Shown here in pieces: positions 6,423 to 7,912 of a stretch of DNA of 7,912 bases. The translations under genes were made by a program, and so were the position numbers. The DNA is taken from contig JAAYWE010000057.1 of the NCBI GenBank assembly GCA_012516755.1, positions 1 to 7,912 of the forward strand. The letters are read 5' to 3'. Position 1 is the first letter of the stretch, and every line of letters begins with the position of its first letter. Source of the stretch: Treponema sp. GTDB taxonomy: Bacteria > Spirochaetota > Spirochaetia > Treponematales > Rectinemataceae. The notes beneath the pieces are model-generated. The model made no database searches and was not told where the DNA came from. It saw only the letters and a list, made by a program, of their open reading frames with translations.

Positions 6423-6566
6423 GATTTCCTGATCGAAGACTACGCAGCAGCCGCAGAGAACATACTGCTCGCTGCTCATGGGATAGGACTAGGCGGCGTA
6501 TGGTACGGCGTTCTGCAGCGATCTTCCTTGAACGAGTATCTTAGCTTGGTTTTGCATCTTTTGTAA
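6423..6566 (+). pseudogene. remnant of a nitroreductase-family gene (C-terminal core fragment)
   Basis: The frame reads DFLIEDYAAAAENILLAA, then HGIGLGGVWYGV, over 6423-6512. This matches the conserved nitroreductase segment that normally reads roughly DxxAAxxNxLLAAHxLGLGxVWxGV, part of the FMN-binding core. The frame is closed upstream by TAA at 6420-6422, has no start codon, and after the GVW motif loses family resemblance before TAA 6564-6566. In the next frame a short LERVS-stop stretch recalls the usual ERV that follows, which suggests a frameshift. Only about 30 of a normal 170-200 residues are recognisable, so no function is expected. It is inactive debris 17 bp after the PLP enzyme gene. 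The identification rests on one motif seen by eye. Confidence 0.6.
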
Positions 6567-6846
6567 TTATATCTCTTACGGCATGACTTAATCATACTGT
6601 GGACATGTCTGTGGCAACTGCATCTTGTTGGATTCACTAAAAGGATGCATGGCTCCTATCGGAACGCACAAATCAGAAGATTCTTCCTTACATCTATGCC
6701 GTTAGAAACAATTCAATCCTGAAAGATTCTTAGAACTATAAAAAAACAGCCTGGTACCAAAACCCTCAAATGGCTTTTCAGGAGTTGCTATTGCATATGC
6801 TATCGCTCCCAAATAAAAGAGAATATCAGGTCATCTTCTGGCAACT
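6567..6846. other. gene-free stretch, nothing recognisable
   Basis: This 280-bp stretch separates the nitroreductase remnant from the 3' end of msrA. No frame on either strand shows a family motif with a plausible start. On the minus strand the bases just after msrA include a run of seven Ts (+ strand A-run about 6740-6746) behind a weak AGCC/GGCT pairing, which may help end msrA transcription but is not a clear terminator. Further decayed gene sequence may be present. Confidence 0.4.
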
Positions 6847-7404
6847 TCACTCTAAAGGCTTCCCTGCAAGGCTCAAATCCACATGGCAGTACCCGCCAGG
6901 ATTTTTCAGTAGGTAATCCTGGTGGTATTCTTCGGCTGGGTAAAAGGGCATAGCAGCCACAAGTTCGGTAACTATGGGCTTTTGATATATCATGTTTGCA
7001 GAGAGCTCGGCAATGATTTTTTCAGCAATGACGCGCTGCTCGTCGTCCTGATAGAAGATTACAGATCGATATTGAGTGCCGAAATCAGCGCCCTGTCGGT
7101 TGAGCTGGGTCGGATCGTGCATGCGAAAAAAGTGGCGCAGGAGTTGGTCATAGCTTATCTTGGCGGGGTCGAACTCGATACGGAGCGATTCGGCATGGTT
7201 GCTGGTACCACTGCAGACTTGCTCGTAAGTAGGATTTGGGGTTGTGCCTCCGCAGTACCCCACGGTAGTCGAGAGTACGCCAGGCAAACGGCGGAAATAC
7301 TCTTCAGTACCCCAGAAGCAACCTGCAGCAAAGATGGCGACCTGCCTCTTGTCTACATCGGTTTGCATGGGCGCGCTTTGAGATGAATTCCTGGATATAT
7401 TCAC
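6847..7404 (-). CDS. msrA: peptide-methionine (S)-S-oxide reductase MsrA
   Basis: This enzyme reduces the S-epimer of methionine sulfoxide, free or in proteins, back to methionine with thioredoxin as usual reductant. It acts in the cytosol in oxidative damage repair. The protein has 185 residues. The catalytic motif is AAGCFWGTEEYF with nucleophile C29, followed by VGYCGGTTPNPTYEQVCSGTSNHAE, FFRMHDPTQLNRQGADFGTQYRSVIF, and EEYHQDYLLKNPGGYCHV. C173 in GYC is the expected resolving cysteine. The further recycling cysteine found in longer MsrAs such as that of E. coli is absent from the short tail. No MsrB domain is fused. The start codon is GTG (7402-7404) with AGGAG (+ strand CTCCT 7410-7414) five nt upstream. 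The later ATG at residue 13 has no such support. It stands alone, transcribed toward the PLP enzyme gene. Confidence 0.95.
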   Translation of the reverse strand: MNISRNSSQSAPMQTDVDKRQVAIFAAGCFWGTEEYFRRLPGVLSTTVGYCGGTTPNPTYEQVCSGTSNHAESLRIEFDPAKISYDQLLRHFFRMHDPTQLNRQGADFGTQYRSVIFYQDDEQRVIAEKIIAELSANMIYQKPIVTELVAAMPFYPAEEYHQDYLLKNPGGYCHVDLSLAGKPLE

Positions 7405-7409
7405 GTTTT

Positions 7410-7414
7410 CTCCT
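7410..7414 (-). promoter_or_regulatory. ribosome-binding site supporting the GTG start of msrA
   Basis: The minus strand reads AGGAG, then five bases, then GTG. This good match and spacing decide for the GTG at 7404 over the ATG 36 bases downstream. Confidence 0.7.
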
Positions 7415-7421
7415 CTCTTTT

Positions 7422-7448
7422 ATTCTAAAGATGGATAGTGTGTTTCAA
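7422..7448 (-). promoter_or_regulatory. candidate msrA promoter
   Basis: On the minus strand TTGAAA (-35, + strand 7443-7448) and TAGAAT (-10, + strand 7422-7427) both match well, but the 15-bp spacer is shorter than usual. The position just upstream of the ribosome-binding site is right for a short leader. Confidence 0.35.
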
Positions 7449-7756
7449 GACTTTAGATGGATTTACAAAATATCCTCAGCTCGATTTAGAAAATACCAAT
7501 AGTGGCTATTTCAAAGGTCATTCAGAGATGTAATTCTCTAATGCAAAGCGGGGAGGAACCTTGCATAATTGAGTAATTAGAAGACCCAATACCCAATATA
7601 GAAGGAAAAAAGTCTCTATAATGAAAAGTATAGCAGATGTTCTGGGTTCATTACATATAATTGCTATTCCCACTTTACATCCAGAGTCATCCCGGCATTC
7701 TCATATCATGAAGCGCTGCGATCGCTCCAATCGCAATAATTGGAAGGCTCGGTTCT
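7449..7756. other. intergenic region between the hydrolase and msrA, small inverted repeats only
   Basis: No gene is supported in this stretch. It holds three small inverted repeats: AGAGA/TCTCT (7524-7539), ATGCAA/TTGCAT (7541-7566, 14-base loop) and TCCAAT/ATTGGA (7726-7744, 7-base loop), the last 13 bp beyond the hydrolase stop. None is followed by a T-run on the minus strand, so a terminator for the hydrolase is not clear. A short direct repeat, ACCCAATACCCAATA, lies near 7584-7598. Confidence 0.4.
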
Positions 7757-7912
7757 CTATTTCAAATGCTCTTCGAGCCAATCCTTCACATCCTGATGGA
7801 CCTCGTCGCGGTTGATTTCATTCAGCACCTCATGCCTTGCTCCGGGATATAAGATCATTTTTACATCCTTGATCCCCAGATCTTTATACCTCTGAACCAG
7901 TGCCTTTACGCC
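7757..7912 (-). CDS. alpha/beta hydrolase (lysophospholipase/monoacylglycerol lipase-like), C-terminal end
   Basis: The minus strand is open from the right edge to TAG (7757-7759), giving the last 51 residues of a protein whose start is outside the window. The segment VKMILYPGARHEVLNEINRDEVHQDVKDWLEEHL carries the PGARHE...NE pattern in which the His is the catalytic histidine of the Ser-Asp-His triad in lysophospholipase-like alpha/beta hydrolases. The final helix DVxxWLxxHL is also typical. The nucleophile serine and acid lie in the missing part. The precise substrate, such as a monoglyceride, lysophospholipid or other ester, cannot be told. It is oriented with msrA but lies about 350 bp upstream of it, so the two are probably not one operon. 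Confidence 0.85.
   Translation of the reverse strand, partial: GVKALVQRYKDLGIKDVKMILYPGARHEVLNEINRDEVHQDVKDWLEEHLK

Noticed and set aside
6700..6830. A minus-strand frame downstream of msrA reading LGAIAYAIATPEKPFEGFGTRLFF
   Set aside because: It looks protein-like for about 35 residues, but has no start, is closed by a stop just upstream, and matches no family I recognise. It could be decayed coding sequence, but that cannot be supported.
6922..7386. A 154-codon plus-strand open frame
   Set aside because: It lies wholly within msrA on the opposite strand, which carries the catalytic GCFWG and GYC motifs. The plus-strand product has no recognisable feature.
7621..7815. A 64-codon plus-strand open frame with an ATG
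   Set aside because: It overlaps the minus-strand alpha/beta hydrolase end, which has clear family motifs. The frame has no family resemblance, and the nearest AAGGA is about 14 nt away, too far for a good ribosome-binding site.
1..7912. CRISPR array, phage, toxin-antitoxin or other defence system
   Set aside because: No regularly spaced repeats, nuclease, integrase or toxin-like genes are visible on either strand.

Overview
The window looks like bacterial chromosomal DNA of moderate GC content. It has Shine-Dalgarno-led genes, sigma70-like promoters, a tripartite TRAP transporter and a LacI-type regulator. Family composition and protein style would suit a fermentative or anaerobic bacterium, perhaps a spirochaete, but that is a weak inference from protein style with no rRNA or marker gene behind it.

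Layout, left to right. (1) The C-terminal ligand-binding part of a LacI/GalR-family regulator runs in from the left edge (+). (2) Convergent to it is a short-chain dehydrogenase/reductase (SDR, -), with an AT-rich hairpin between the two 3' ends. (3) A divergent regulatory region of about 390 bp holds a promoter for the SDR, a strong promoter for the transporter, two related inverted repeats that look like operators, a 13-bp palindrome and a leader hairpin. (4) A complete TRAP operon dctP-dctQ-dctM (+) follows. Two strong hairpins separate dctP from dctQ, and dctQ and dctM overlap by 11 nt. (5) A 157-bp stretch bounded by perfect 15-bp inverted repeats, each outer end being TA, begins directly after the dctM stop and resembles a small non-autonomous transposable element (MITE). 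(6) A threonine synthase-like PLP enzyme (+) follows, in which the four cysteines of the family's usual N-terminal zinc-ribbon appear to be replaced. (7) A decayed nitroreductase fragment and about 280 bp with no gene come next. (8) msrA (-) has a GTG start. (9) The C-terminal end of an alpha/beta hydrolase (-) runs off the right edge.

How it may work together: the SDR and the TRAP operon share a divergent control region, with the LacI regulator beside them. This is the usual shape of an uptake-and-oxidation module for an organic or sugar acid. The substrate cannot be read from the sequence. The PLP enzyme may be part of this module or an independent threonine biosynthesis gene; the inverted-repeat element separates it from dctM and it has its own ribosome-binding site. 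The operator-like repeats do not have the form typical of LacI-family sites, so a second regulator outside the window may control the transporter.

The sequence shows no CRISPR array, phage, defence system or RNA gene. The most notable items are the paired operator-like repeats, the MITE-like element, the cysteine-less threonine synthase-like protein and the nitroreductase remnant.
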